Positions 34,501 to 43,709 of a DNA stretch of 64,000 nt are shown here, piece after piece; positions within the stretch are counted from its first letter, which is position 1, and every line of letters begins with the position of its first letter. The DNA is from Candidatus Hadersleviella danica (lineage in GTDB: Bacteria; Chloroflexota; Anaerolineae; Promineifilales; Promineifilaceae), in contig JADJSZ010000002.1 of NCBI GenBank assembly GCA_016711405.1, positions 123,466 to 187,465 on the forward strand, written 5' to 3'. Made by a program: the position numbers and the translations under genes. Below the pieces are notes generated by a model. That model ran no database searches and was not told the DNA's origin. It saw only the letters and a program-made list of their open reading frames with translations.

Positions 34501-37267
34501 GCAGTTCGGCCGAACTGATTGACCCCACGGCCGCACCCACCACCCAACCCGCCCTCAACACCTTCTTGGCCGATGGGGCTAATTGGCGGCCGTCCAGCGA
34601 GTATCATGGCTCCCCCGGCCGTGCTGGCCTTGGCCCCGACAACCGCATCCTGTTCAACGAGATTTTGGCGCACGGCCACGCCATCACCCCCACCATTGAA
34701 CTGTACAACACCACGGCCGCCCCGCTCGACCTCTCGCACTGGTTCATCAGCGACAGCACCGTGTACACCAAACACCAAATCCTGCCCGGCACAATCATCA
34801 CGGCGGGCGGCTTTTTGGCCGTCAGCACGGCCGAACTCGGCTTTGATTTGCTCGAGGTCGGCGGCGATTTGTATCTGCTCGAGGCGGACAGCGGCGGCAA
34901 CCTGCTCCGCTTTGTCGAAGACAATCGCTTACGGCCCCACCTACCCCAACGAAGCCATCGGCTACCTGCCCGACGGCACAGGCGACTACGTGCGCCTCTG
35001 CACCCCCAGCTTGGGCGCAAGCAACGCCAACAGCGGGCTTTTGCCACGGCCCTGTGGTCATCAACGAACTCTATTACCAGCCCAGCGGCGGAGCCGAGTA
35101 CATCGAACTCTATAATTTTGGTTCGCAGAGCGAAAACTTAGGTGGGTGGCAGTTGCGCGGGGCAATGTCGTTCGATTTTGGCGGCTCGGCCGTCATTCCC
35201 CCCAACTCCGCTCTCCTCGTGGTTGGCTTTAATCCCAGCAACACCAGCCAACTCAACGCCTTCCGCGCCCACTACCAAGTGGCCATGAACGTGCCCATTG
35301 TCGGGCCATGGACGGGCGGCACATTGCCCGATGGTGGGGCGGAAATTCGCCTCGAGCGATTGGGGTCGGCCGCCCATCTGCCCGAAGACAGCGCCATCTA
35401 CCAAACCACCCCGCCGTGGCCAACCGAGCCAGCGGGCAACGGCCGCTCCCTCGAATTGCGCCACCCATCTTTAGACAATCGCGACGGCGCAAGTTGGGAG
35501 GCCAGCCTGACCGCCAAAGGCACGGCCGGGCGGCACAACGACGACGATTTCCCCGCCGCTTCGATTGCCAGCCCCGCCGAGGTGAACGAGGGCGCAACGG
35601 CGTGGTTCACCGTTACCCTCGCCCACGCCAGCGGCATGACCATTACCGTGGATTACGCCACGGTGAACGGCACGGCCGTGGGCGGGGCAAGATTTTGTGC
35701 CCGCCAGCGGCTCGCTCACCTTCGCCCCCGGCCAAACCAGCCACACCATCCCCGTCACTCTCATGGCCGATGGGCTAGACGAGCCGAACGAAACCTTGGG
35801 GGTCTGGTTGAGCAACCCCAACCGAGCCTACCTTGGTCAGTGGCAGGGCACGGCCGTTATTGGGGATGGCGACCCTGCGCCACTGGTGCATCTGGGCGGT
35901 ACGGCTGGCCCCGAGGGGGACAGCGGCACCACTCCGTTCCATTTCCCCATCACCCTGACCGCGCCGAGTGGCTACACGGTGACGGCCGTGTACGAGACGG
36001 TTCCGCAAACGGCCGTCGCCCCCGCCGATTTCATCAGCCAAACGGGCATGATTACCTTTGCGCCGGGCATCACCCAAACCACCATCCCCGTCCTCGTGGT
36101 GGGGGATGTGCTGGATGAACCCGACGAGACGTTCACGGTGCGGATCATCACCGCCACGCCACCCTCGGCCAGAGCGAAGCCATCGGCACAATTGAAGATG
36201 ACGATGAACCGCCGCTGGTCTCGCTGGGCAATGGGAGCGTGCTGGAAGGGGAGGCGGCCGTCCTGACCGCCACCCTTTCTGCGCCGAGCAGTTTTACGAT
36301 TACGGTGGAATTTGCCTCGACCGATGACACGGCCGTCAGTGGCGACGATTACGAACCCATCAGCGGCACACTAATGTTTGCCCCCGGTCAAACCAACCAC
36401 CCCCTCACCGTCACGGCCTTGTTAGATGGCCTCGACGAGCCACAAGAGACGTTTAGCGTCACCCTTGCCAACCCGAGCTACGCCACACTGGGCACGGCCG
36501 AGGCTTCTGTCACCATTCTCTATGTGGATGGCCCACCCGCCCTAAGCGTGGAGGATGTGACCACGGCCGAGGGGGACACAACCAGCAAGGTGGTCAGCCT
36601 GACCATTCACTTGCTCCCTGCCAGCGGGCAGGTGGTGGCGGTGGATTACGTCACGGGCGGCGGCACGGCCGTGGTGGGTCTCGACTATGAACCCATCAGC
36701 GGCACGCTGACCTTTGCTCCCGGCGAGACGAGCCAAATAATCACGGTCACGGTGCTGGGCAATGCGCTGTATGAGCTGGACAAGACGGTGGGGATTAGTT
36801 TGAGCAACCCTGCCAATGCGGAACTCGGCAAGGGCACGGCCGTGCTGACGATTGCCAACGATGATGCCGCCCCGACGGTGGCTGTTGAGCCAGAGTGGTC
36901 GGTGGTGGAGGGGGATGCGGGGTTAACGGCCGTGGTGGTCACTGTCACGCTCTCCGCTCCCAGTGGGCTTTCGCACACGGTCGATTTTGCCACGGCCGAT
37001 GGCTCGGCCGTGGCGGGGGTGGATTACCAAGCGGCAGGGGGGACGCTCTTCTTCGCCGCTGGCCAAACCACGCAAACCATCACCCTGTTTGTGGGGGGCA
37101 ACACGACCCACGAGGCGGACAAGCAGTTTGGGCTGGTGCTAATCCCCACGGCCCCGCTTCTCGCGGGCAACCTGACGGCCACTATCACAATTGTGAATGA
37201 TGATGAGGTGGTGGTTCCCCCGCCTCCCATTCCGACGATTTATTTGCCGTTGGTGGTGCGGCCGTAA
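31554..37267 (+). CDS. giant secreted lamin-tail / CotH / Calx-beta surface protein, four apparent frameshifts
   Basis: Joined across single-base breaks near 34929, 35040, 35690 and 36155, this gene encodes about 1,900 residues. Order: signal peptide (MKASLYALLTFVALL to SHAADT); lamin-tail domain (DYEDWLELHNPTAAPLDLTG); chitobiase-like domain (IYYTLDGSTPT); CotH-kinase domain (about 330-640, with RIRGGYSRNIQNPKHAFR, YHHLYINGVYWGIYMTEERPE and DHNLI-like DADNLIDYM); second chitobiase-like domain; three more lamin-tail domains (VISEINYNPAG, LFNEILAHG, VVINELYYQPSGGAEYIEL); then five Calx-beta repeats, each with a TFAPGQT-like strand and D-E-P-x-E-T. It ends PPPPIPTIYLPLVVRP. A surface adhesive or matrix protein with possible protein-kinase activity is inferred. 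The breaks keep the domains intact, so they are probably sequence errors. Confidence 0.82.
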
Positions 37268-38018
37268 TGCGGCCGTGTCCTCCTTGTACGCCTTGCATGG
37301 CGGTTAAATTTAGCTTTTGGGGGGGCGTTTAGTAAGATTTTTTGTGGGAAAGGGGTTTTGGTTTTTTTTTGTTTGGGGAGAAAAAAAAAAAAAAAAAAAA
37401 AAATTAAAGAAAGAAAAAAAAAGGGGGGTTTTTTTTTTTGGGGGTTTTGGGGTTTAAAAAAAAAAAAAAAAAAAATTAAAAGAAAATTATAAAAAAATTT
37501 TTTTGGGGTTTTGTAGTTTTTGAGTTTTTTTTTTGTGAAAAAAAAAAATAATTTTTTTTTTTGGGGGTGTTTTTTTTGAAATTTTTAAAAAAAAAAAAAA
37601 GTTTTTTAGTTTATTTTTTTTTTTTGGAGAAATATAAAAGTAAAAAAAAAAAAAAAAAAAGGGGGAGGGTTTTTTTTAAGAAGTTTTGAGTTTTTTTTTT
37701 AAAAAAGGAAAGTTTTTGGGGGTTGTTTTTTTTTTTTTTGGGGGAAAAAATAAAAAATTTTGGGAGAAAAAAAAAGGGGGTTTATTTGGTTTTTTTATAA
37801 TTTGTTTTTTTTAATAAGTAATTTTTTTTTTATTTTTTTTGGGGGGGGCGACGCCCACACGGGGGGGCGAGCGCCACCCGACCCCGAGGCCGCCCCGGGG
37901 GCGCGAGGTGACCAACCCAAAGAAAACCGGCCGCCCGTCACCCCCCCCCGCCGAAAGGGCGGGGCCCCCCCCCCGCCAATGAAAAGAAACACGGCGCGGA
38001 CCGCAACCCATCAGCAAG
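37268..38018. other. low-complexity stretch, probable artefact; no gene
   Basis: From 37327 to 37848 the plus strand contains not a single C and consists of runs of A, T and G; from 37849 to 37980 it switches to G/C runs with few T. Normal sequence resumes near 37981. Apparent ORFs here have no protein-like composition. I regard this as low-quality consensus bridging two real segments. Confidence 0.75.
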
Positions 38019-38225
38019 CTAATCACTTTTGTACTCCAAAATATCTCCCGGCTGGCAATCTAAGGCTTTACAAATTGCCTCCAGCGTTGAAAAACGGACA
38101 GCTTTGGCCTTTCCATTTTTCAAGATAGAAAGATTGGCCAAGGTTATACCAACTTTCTCGGTAAGCTCCGTAACACTCATTTTTCTTTTGGCCAGCATGA
38201 CATCAATATTTATTACTATCGCCAT
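38019..38225 (-). CDS. small XRE/YozG-type HTH regulator
   Basis: This 68-aa protein is a complete helix-turn-helix of the HTH_26/YozG type: MLAKRKMSVTELTEKVGIT, LSILKNGKAKAVRFSTLEAI and ending CQPGDILEY. Such regulators are almost always encoded beside a DUF2975 membrane protein, exactly as here, with 9 bp between the genes. The pair is AT-richer than its surroundings and lacks CGGCCG, which suggests acquisition by transfer. Confidence 0.92.
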   Translation of the reverse strand: MAIVINIDVMLAKRKMSVTELTEKVGITLANLSILKNGKAKAVRFSTLEAICKALDCQPGDILEYKSD

Positions 38226-38234
38226 AATTGCACT

Positions 38235-38711
38235 TTATACCGTTAAATCATTTTCTGATTTCATGTCTACAGCATTTTGTAGAAGTCTTTGGAAAACAGC
38301 CGCCGCAGTTGCCATGACGATAGAAGCAAAGGTAGTAAACATGCCCAAGGCTATCACACCCGCTGGATCCTCTCCTTTAACAAATAACATTATGTATAGT
38401 AATCCCAGCACGATAAAGCCACTAAAGGCGAGGGCACAATATTTTATATTCTTTACAGCATTCACTGATGCTTGAGAGAAAACTTTATTGTGGTCAACAT
38501 GGCCTAATAGCTTAAAGGCCTGATATAACGCCACAAAAAATGGGATTGAACCGATATAGGTATAGATAATTAGTGGATCTGCATAAATGCTAATCAGATC
38601 CAAATTGGTGGCTCTTCCTTCGAGTTGTGGTGCCCATATCAGCCATGTCAAAGCTCCCATTGCGATAAGGCAGATGACAAACTTTAAGAATAGTGTTGAC
38701 CCTTTTTTCAT
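38235..38711 (-). CDS. DUF2975 membrane protein
   Basis: This 158-aa protein has four hydrophobic segments (about 9-28, 45-65, 92-112, 118-140), as in the DUF2975 family: PFFVALYQAFKLL, VNAVKNIKYCALAF and the closing AAAVFQRLLQNAVDMKSENDLTV (described in parts). It forms a two-gene unit with the YozG-like regulator, comparable to membrane/HTH pairs thought to sequester or sense; the precise role is unknown. A good promoter lies 27-62 bp upstream. Confidence 0.9.
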   Translation of the reverse strand: MKKGSTLFLKFVICLIAMGALTWLIWAPQLEGRATNLDLISIYADPLIIYTYIGSIPFFVALYQAFKLLGHVDHNKVFSQASVNAVKNIKYCALAFSGFIVLGLLYIMLFVKGEDPAGVIALGMFTTFASIVMATAAAVFQRLLQNAVDMKSENDLTV

Positions 38712-38744
38712 ACTGAACGCCTCGCTTAGTCATGAGATAGGTGT

Positions 38745-38773
38745 ACTGTAACATGCGATTTATCGTTTGTCAA
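38745..38773 (-). promoter_or_regulatory. sigma-70 promoter of the DUF2975/HTH pair
   Basis: On the minus strand TTGACA (38773-38768), 17 bp and TACAGT (38750-38745). The predicted start point is about 27 bp before the ATG. Confidence 0.65.
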
Positions 38774-38989
38774 TAAATTTTTGTTGTTATTCGTTCAGAG
38801 TATTTCGACTCCCCCACAAAGCTGTCCCTCATAAATAGAATACCGAATCCACGGCCGCCCCCCACCCCCGTAACCTAAACCGCTCGGTACTTGCCCCCTA
38901 TCTGGGGTTTAGAGTATTTTTTTCTTGACCAAATAGAACTTTTGTTCCAAAATTTCCCTTTCCCAAACAAACCGAAAAAGGACAAGAAT

Positions 38990-39643
38990 ATGACAACTCA
39001 AAATTCTGCACATCCTCAAATTGTAAGTAGAGAGGAATGGTTGGCCGCAAGAGAAACATTGCTGGCCCATGAGAAGGAACTCACCAAACACCAAGACAAA
39101 GTTAGTGCCGAGCGTCGCCGATTGCCCATGGTAAAGGTCGAAAAAACCTATACGTTTAATGGTTCCGAAGGCAAACGTAGCCTTTACGATTTATTCGATG
39201 GGCATAGCCAACTCATCGTATACCATTTTATGTTCGACCCCTCTTGGGATAATGGTTGCATGGGCTGTACAGGGTTTGTAAACGATTTGGGAGATTTATC
39301 GGAACTACAAGTGCGTCACACCCAGTTTGTAATTATTTCGCGTGCGCCATTGGAAAAGCTACTCGCGTATAAAGCACGTATGGGTTGGGAACGGCCGTGG
39401 TATTCAGCTTTTGACACTGATTTCAATCAGGATTTTGAAGTGACAGTGGATGGCGGTGAAAGACATGGGTTAACTGTTTTTTTCCGAGTTGATGATGACA
39501 TCTTTCATACATACTCAACTTACAAACGTGGTTGTGAATCGTTAAGTGATGTGTATAGATTGCTTGATATGACTCCCTACGGCCGACAGGAAGATTGGGA
39601 AGATTCTCCCGCTGGCTTTCCACAGCGCCCAACCTATGGGTAA
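38990..39643 (+). CDS. DUF899 family thioredoxin-like protein
   Basis: This protein of about 217 aa shows the DUF899 outline: REEWLAARETLLAHEKE at the N-terminus, KEYTF-like KTYTFNG, LIVYHFMFDPSWDNGCMGC with the conserved CxxC, WYSAFDTDFNQDF and the C-terminal YSTYKRGCESL. The fold is thioredoxin-like and the family is often annotated as a predicted dithiol-disulfide oxidoreductase. An AGGA precedes the chosen ATG; the frame extends 33 codons upstream without family similarity. Confidence 0.9.
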   Translation: MTTQNSAHPQIVSREEWLAARETLLAHEKELTKHQDKVSAERRRLPMVKVEKTYTFNGSEGKRSLYDLFDGHSQLIVYHFMFDPSWDNGCMGCTGFVNDLGDLSELQVRHTQFVIISRAPLEKLLAYKARMGWERPWYSAFDTDFNQDFEVTVDGGERHGLTVFFRVDDDIFHTYSTYKRGCESLSDVYRLLDMTPYGRQEDWEDSPAGFPQRPTYG

Positions 39644-39808
39644 GGTTTCCCGTGGGTGCTATGGTTCACGGCCGTCTATAGATTTGGGGTGGAGAAAACA
39701 ATGGCACTCGAATAACAATATCTAAGTCAGGGTTCGATGCTTGGCCTGATAATGAAATTCGCCGCGTGCGGTTCGGCCGTTTGTTGATAGTGGCTTTCGC
39801 CCGTCATT

Positions 39809-40939
39809 TTACGGGTTACAACTTGGGCCGCTGTTGCCATCCACTGTCACCCCTGAGCCATCCAAATGCCATGTCAGGGCGGAGCCATCGAAGGTCACGG
39901 CCGTGACAAATTCCCACATCCCCGGCTCAAAATTCGTCGGTTGCCCCACATCGGGTGGGTCTGGCTCAAAATAGTTGGCCGAGCCAACGGGCAGTCCCAC
40001 CGCAAACCCATTCGGATTGTTATACCCAAAATAGGCGATATAGGGCGCGGAAGGAATACCTGTCACCGCCATGCAGGTGAGCGAGGGTTGAATGCCTTGG
40101 CGGGGAGGTGTGGGGCTGGGCGTTTCGGTTGGGATGGGCGTGGCGGTGAAGGTGGGCAATGGTGGCGGCGTGTGCGTGACCGTGGGCACGGCCGCTGTGG
40201 CACTGGGAGAGGGTGAAGGCGTGAAGGTGGCACTGGCGGGCGTGTGCGTTATCGTCGGCACTTGTGTCGGTGTGTCACGCGGGGTGAGGGTGATGGTGGG
40301 TATGGGTGGGGGGATGGGTGGGGGGTGGTTGAGGTGTAGCGGTGGAAGCCACGGCCGTACCTGTCTTGCTGGCCGTAGGGGTTGCCGTTGGCCAGCGGGT
40401 TGGGGTAGGCGTGGTGCGGGTGGCACTAGGTGGGTGGGTGTGGTGGTGATAGCGGCCGTGGTGCTGGTATAGGTGGGGGCAACCGTCGGCCGTGGGCGGG
40501 TTGGCGAGGGTGCGGGTTGGTTAGGGGTAGGCGATGGCGCACTGAGTGTCGAAGCAGGTGCGGCCGTCGCACTGGCGGGAACCGAAGTGGTGTCGGTGTC
40601 TGTGGGTGTAGGTGTGGGCGTAAAGGCGGGGGGCAAGTTGGGACTGGCTGGGAGCGGTTGGTTTTCACTCGGGGCGGGGGTGGCTTCCAGCGCGGCCGAA
40701 TCGGCCGCGACGGCCGTGGCAATTTCTGGCTCCAACGGAGCCAAGAGGGGGATATCCGCCCCATAATCGGCCCCATTTTCGGCCAACAAACTAGCCGCCA
40801 ACACCCGCTCCGCAGGCTGGCGCATGGCCGCCCACGAAGCCAAAAAGACACAGCCAAAACTCCCCAAGAGAAGCACGAGCAGGAGCAAGAGCCATGAGCT
40901 AAGAGAGGGTTGTAACGCGGGCTGTTTCACGCTGGTCAT
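39809..40939 (-). CDS. membrane-anchored Thr/Pro-rich protein with C-terminal beta domain
   Basis: A signal anchor (LSSWLLLLLVLLLGSFGCVF, residues about 15-35) is followed by about 230 residues of T-P-T/A-P repeats and a C-terminal domain of about 90 residues (YIAYFGYNNPNGFAV, PTNFEPGMWEFVTAV, SALTWHLDG). The latter resembles the DUF4114- or SdrD-like closing domains of Chloroflexota surface proteins; function unknown. Between about 40310 and 40440 the Thr/Pro pattern is read in another frame and then returns, so two compensating indels are likely. The first 41 bp overlap the end of the histidine kinase gene, so the two are probably co-transcribed and coupled. Confidence 0.72.
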   Translation of the reverse strand: MTSVKQPALQPSLSSWLLLLLVLLLGSFGCVFLASWAAMRQPAERVLAASLLAENGADYGADIPLLAPLEPEIATAVAADSAALEATPAPSENQPLPASPNLPPAFTPTPTPTDTDTTSVPASATAAPASTLSAPSPTPNQPAPSPTRPRPTVAPTYTSTTAAITTTPTHLVPPAPRLPQPAGQRQPLRPARQVRPWLPPLHLNHPPPIPPPIPTITLTPRDTPTQVPTITHTPASATFTPSPSPSATAAVPTVTHTPPPLPTFTATPIPTETPSPTPPRQGIQPSLTCMAVTGIPSAPYIAYFGYNNPNGFAVGLPVGSANYFEPDPPDVGQPTNFEPGMWEFVTAVTFDGSALTWHLDGSGVTVDGNSGPSCNP

Positions 40940-43133
40940 CTGCTTCTGCCTCCATTTGCGCCATTTGCGCCACTTGTTCGGGGCGCACCATGAGGGGTAG
41001 GAGTACCCCAAAGGTGCTTCCCTCCCCTGTGCGGCTTTGGACCCACGTATGGCCGCCATGTCCCTTGGCCAACGCTTGCACAATAAACAGCCCTAATCCC
41101 ATGCCCCGTATATCCACCTCTGGGCCGTGCTGGCCACGGAAGAAGGGAGTGAACAGGTAAGGAATATCTACTTCGCGCACACCAACGCCCGTATCGCTCA
41201 CTGTCCATTGGGCTTGGTTGCCCTTGCGGCCGATATGGACCTTCACTTGGCCTGCGGCGGGGGTGTATTTTTGGGCATTGTCGAGCAAACTGTTCAGCAT
41301 CCAGCGCAGGCGGACGGGGTCGCCTTCCACCCAGAGTTGGTCGGCCGAATGGCTGAAGGAGAGGGCAATCTGCTTTTCGGCAAAGCGGGCTTGCCATGAG
41401 GTGACTTCTTGCTCGGCCAAGGTGACGAGGTTGAGTTGTTGGAGGTTGAGTTTGAGTTGCCCCGCCTGTAATTCGCTCAGTTCGATGAGTTGGTTGACCT
41501 GTTCAACGAGCAAATCGGTATTGGTGCTGGCCACGCGCACCAAATTTTGTTGTTGAGCGGTGAAGCTCTCAGCGGCCGTCATCTGCAACAAACTGAGGTA
41601 GCCTTTGATTGAAGTGAGTGGGGTGCGGAGTTCGTGGGAGATGTTTTGGATGAAGGCATCTTTGACGTGTTCCGCTTCGCTCTCGAGGGTAATATCGCGC
41701 AAGACGACGACACGGCCGATGGGTTCCCCTGTTGGCCCGAGTACCGGGGCCACCGAGGCACTATAGACTCGGCCGCTGACGGCATAACGGCGGAACGCTT
41801 GGGGGTGGGTGCTTTGGAAGAGTTGGGCGAGTTCGGCTTCGTCGCCGGGCAAATCGGCCGTGTGGCCGTTGCGGCTGGCCAGCAGGGTGTGTTGGCGCAC
41901 AGCTTGGGCGGCGGCATTGGCGTGGATGAGCTTGTTGTTTTGGTCGAAAACCAGCACCCCATCGGCAATGCTGTTGAGGATGGCTTGCAAGTTGCTGGCC
42001 TGATAAGCCACATCGCGGTTGCGAGCGACCAGATGGTTGGTCATGGTATCGAAGGCGGTGGCCAAAACGCCGATTTCGTCGGTGCGGGTCACGCCTGTGC
42101 GCTGGTCTAAATCGCCTTGGACAACGGCCGTGGAGACGCGCACCAGCCTATCCAACGGGGTCAAAATCCGTTCGGCAATGAGCAAGCCAATCCCCAAAAC
42201 GGCCATGGTGGCCAGCGAAAAGAGAAAGGCCAGCCAATTGCGGTTGGTGGCGGTGGTGGAGACGATGAAGTTGCTGGGTAGGGCGACGCTGAACAAGCCG
42301 AACGATTCTTGGCGCAACCGCCAATCGCCAAAGGCAATTTGGTACGCTTGGCCGATTATTTCGACTTGGCGCAGGGGCACTTGGGTATCGGCAGAACGGC
42401 TGACAACTTCGTGTTGGCTGGGCAGTTCGGCCAGTTGGGTGGTGATGGTCGTGTAGTGGGCGGGGTCTTCGTAGAGGATGGCTTGGTCGGCCGTGCCTTG
42501 GCCGAGGGTGGTGGCCAGCACGCGGCCGTCGGGAGTGTAGAGGGTCACTCGGGCAAGGGCTGTATTGGTGAGCTGGCGCACGAGTTGGGGGGCGGCCGTG
42601 CCGACCAGCACTGCGCCGGCTGGCTCGCCAGCGGCCGTGGTGAGTGGCCCCACGGTGAACAAGTAGGGGGTTTCGCCAATGGTGGCCAACAGGGCGCGTT
42701 TATCGCCGAGGGCATCTACTTCGCCGCGCAAGGCGCGTTGCACAGCGGGCAGTTGGCGGTATTCCACAGCGGGCAAGCTGGCTGGCCATGTGTAGAGTGT
42801 GGGGCCTGCGCTGGGCAAAACAATGACCACATCGGCGGGTTGGTTGAGGATGAGTGGCTCGACGAGGGCGGCCGTGGTGGGGGCATCGGCCGTTTGCACG
42901 GCCGCCACCAGCCCTGTGGTGAAGCTAATGGCGCGGAGCAGTTGCAGGCGCTCTTCTTCGGCCGTGATCATGCCCGAGGCAACAATACGACCTGCATCAA
43001 GCAGTTGATTGTCGAACCGCTCTTGCAAGTTGCTGGCTACGAGTTGCGTAACCACATAAGTTCCTACTCCTGCAATGAGAATGGTGAGCAAGAGATAGGG
43101 TAAGATAATTTTGGTGCGAACGCCAAACTTCAA
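40899..43133 (-). CDS. sensor histidine kinase (extracellular sensor, HAMP, PAS, HisKA, HATPase)
   Basis: This 744-aa protein has membrane segments at about 8-30 and 303-325 enclosing a large extracytoplasmic sensor of double-Cache style, then a HAMP linker (LTPLDRLVRVSTAVVQGDL), a PAS domain (about 380-485, with SIADGVLVFDQNNKLIHAN), and the kinase core. H box ISHELRTPLTSIKGYL with phospho-accepting His near 498, N box DNAQKY, G1 SDTGVGV and G2 GMGLGLFIV are all intact, so it should autophosphorylate. No response regulator is adjacent; the downstream overlapping gene is a surface-type Thr/Pro-rich protein. Confidence 0.95.
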   Translation of the reverse strand: MKFGVRTKIILPYLLLTILIAGVGTYVVTQLVASNLQERFDNQLLDAGRIVASGMITAEEERLQLLRAISFTTGLVAAVQTADAPTTAALVEPLILNQPADVVIVLPSAGPTLYTWPASLPAVEYRQLPAVQRALRGEVDALGDKRALLATIGETPYLFTVGPLTTAAGEPAGAVLVGTAAPQLVRQLTNTALARVTLYTPDGRVLATTLGQGTADQAILYEDPAHYTTITTQLAELPSQHEVVSRSADTQVPLRQVEIIGQAYQIAFGDWRLRQESFGLFSVALPSNFIVSTTATNRNWLAFLFSLATMAVLGIGLLIAERILTPLDRLVRVSTAVVQGDLDQRTGVTRTDEIGVLATAFDTMTNHLVARNRDVAYQASNLQAILNSIADGVLVFDQNNKLIHANAAAQAVRQHTLLASRNGHTADLPGDEAELAQLFQSTHPQAFRRYAVSGRVYSASVAPVLGPTGEPIGRVVVLRDITLESEAEHVKDAFIQNISHELRTPLTSIKGYLSLLQMTAAESFTAQQQNLVRVASTNTDLLVEQVNQLIELSELQAGQLKLNLQQLNLVTLAEQEVTSWQARFAEKQIALSFSHSADQLWVEGDPVRLRWMLNSLLDNAQKYTPAAGQVKVHIGRKGNQAQWTVSDTGVGVREVDIPYLFTPFFRGQHGPEVDIRGMGLGLFIVQALAKGHGGHTWVQSRTGEGSTFGVLLPLMVRPEQVAQMAQMEAEADDQRETARVTTLS

Positions 43134-43290
43134 AGCCTGCTCCTTGGGCTAAATCGTTATTAGTCACTGGTTATTGTTATGGCACTAAAGGTAAAGAAGA
43201 TGTATCTATTCAGGGGTGTGTTGACTGCGGAGAGCGCCAAGGGAATTTTAGAGAAAACTCCGCGCCCTCCGCGCTCTGAGATTAGAAAAA

Positions 43291-43314
43291 ACGGCTAAAG
43301 CCGCCACGACAAAT
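43291..43314. repeat. palindromic element CGRC-TAAA-GYCG, copy 1
   Basis: ACGGCTAAAGCCGCCACGACAAAT. A 4-bp stem with TAAA loop and a conserved YYACKACRAA tail. It matches the copy at 50306-50329 with paired substitutions in the stem. Confidence 0.55.
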
Positions 43315-43329
43315 CACGCCTGAATAGTT

Positions 43330-43365
43330 ACAAGGAAATAACGAATAACCCGTAACGAATAACCA
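43330..43365. repeat. heptad repeat (ATAACGA units)
   Basis: GGAAATAACGAATAACCCGTAACGAATAACC-type units in one direction, about 35 bp. No clear inverted arm is present within the gap. Confidence 0.55.
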
Positions 43366-43432
43366 TCTCAAACATCATACACCTAAAGCGAGATGTTTTG
43401 CCTAAAAAGCAAGTGAATTTTAGGTGAGTGTT

Positions 43433-43597
43433 TTATGGCTTTCGCGCATCGTGGAAGTGAAGGACACCCACGGCCGCCAGCAGAACCCCGCTCACGCTAA
43501 AGAGCAAGCCGCTCCAAACCATATGTAAGATGAACAAGCCCATCAACCCACACAAGATAAACAGCCCCCCGAGCAAGATATTTAACCAGCCAACCAT
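43433..43597 (-). CDS. small membrane protein, 54 aa
   Basis: The ORF has a well-spaced TAGGAG before the ATG at 43595-43597. It encodes two hydrophobic helices (WLNILLGGLFILCGLMGLF and VWSGLLFSVSGVLLAAVGV) joined by a short loop and ends HFHDARKP. No family recognised. It is divergent from the beta-helix gene. Confidence 0.65.
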   Translation of the reverse strand: MVGWLNILLGGLFILCGLMGLFILHMVWSGLLFSVSGVLLAAVGVLHFHDARKP

Positions 43598-43709
43598 GGG
43601 TACAACTCCTAAAAAGTGGAATAGGTTCATTAAATTGTACAGAACATTTGTTCTTAAAACAACCTGAGAGGGGCATGGTATAATCGGCACTATTCGACAA
43701 GGAAACGAA

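Larger units (their letters stand above)
43134..43432. other. gap with short repeats and a palindromic element
   Basis: No gene is supported. It contains traces of the ATAACNA heptad (43153-43177), a GC-rich short repeat (CTCCGCGCCCTCCGCGCTCTG, 43258-43278, a variant found across the same kind of arrays), the CGGCTAAAGCCG element (43292) and further ATAACGA units (43330-43365). Confidence 0.5.

Noticed and set aside
37760..38128. 122-aa ORF spanning the end of the C-free stretch
   Set aside because: Its N-terminal half is translated homopolymer and the rest is antisense to the HTH gene.
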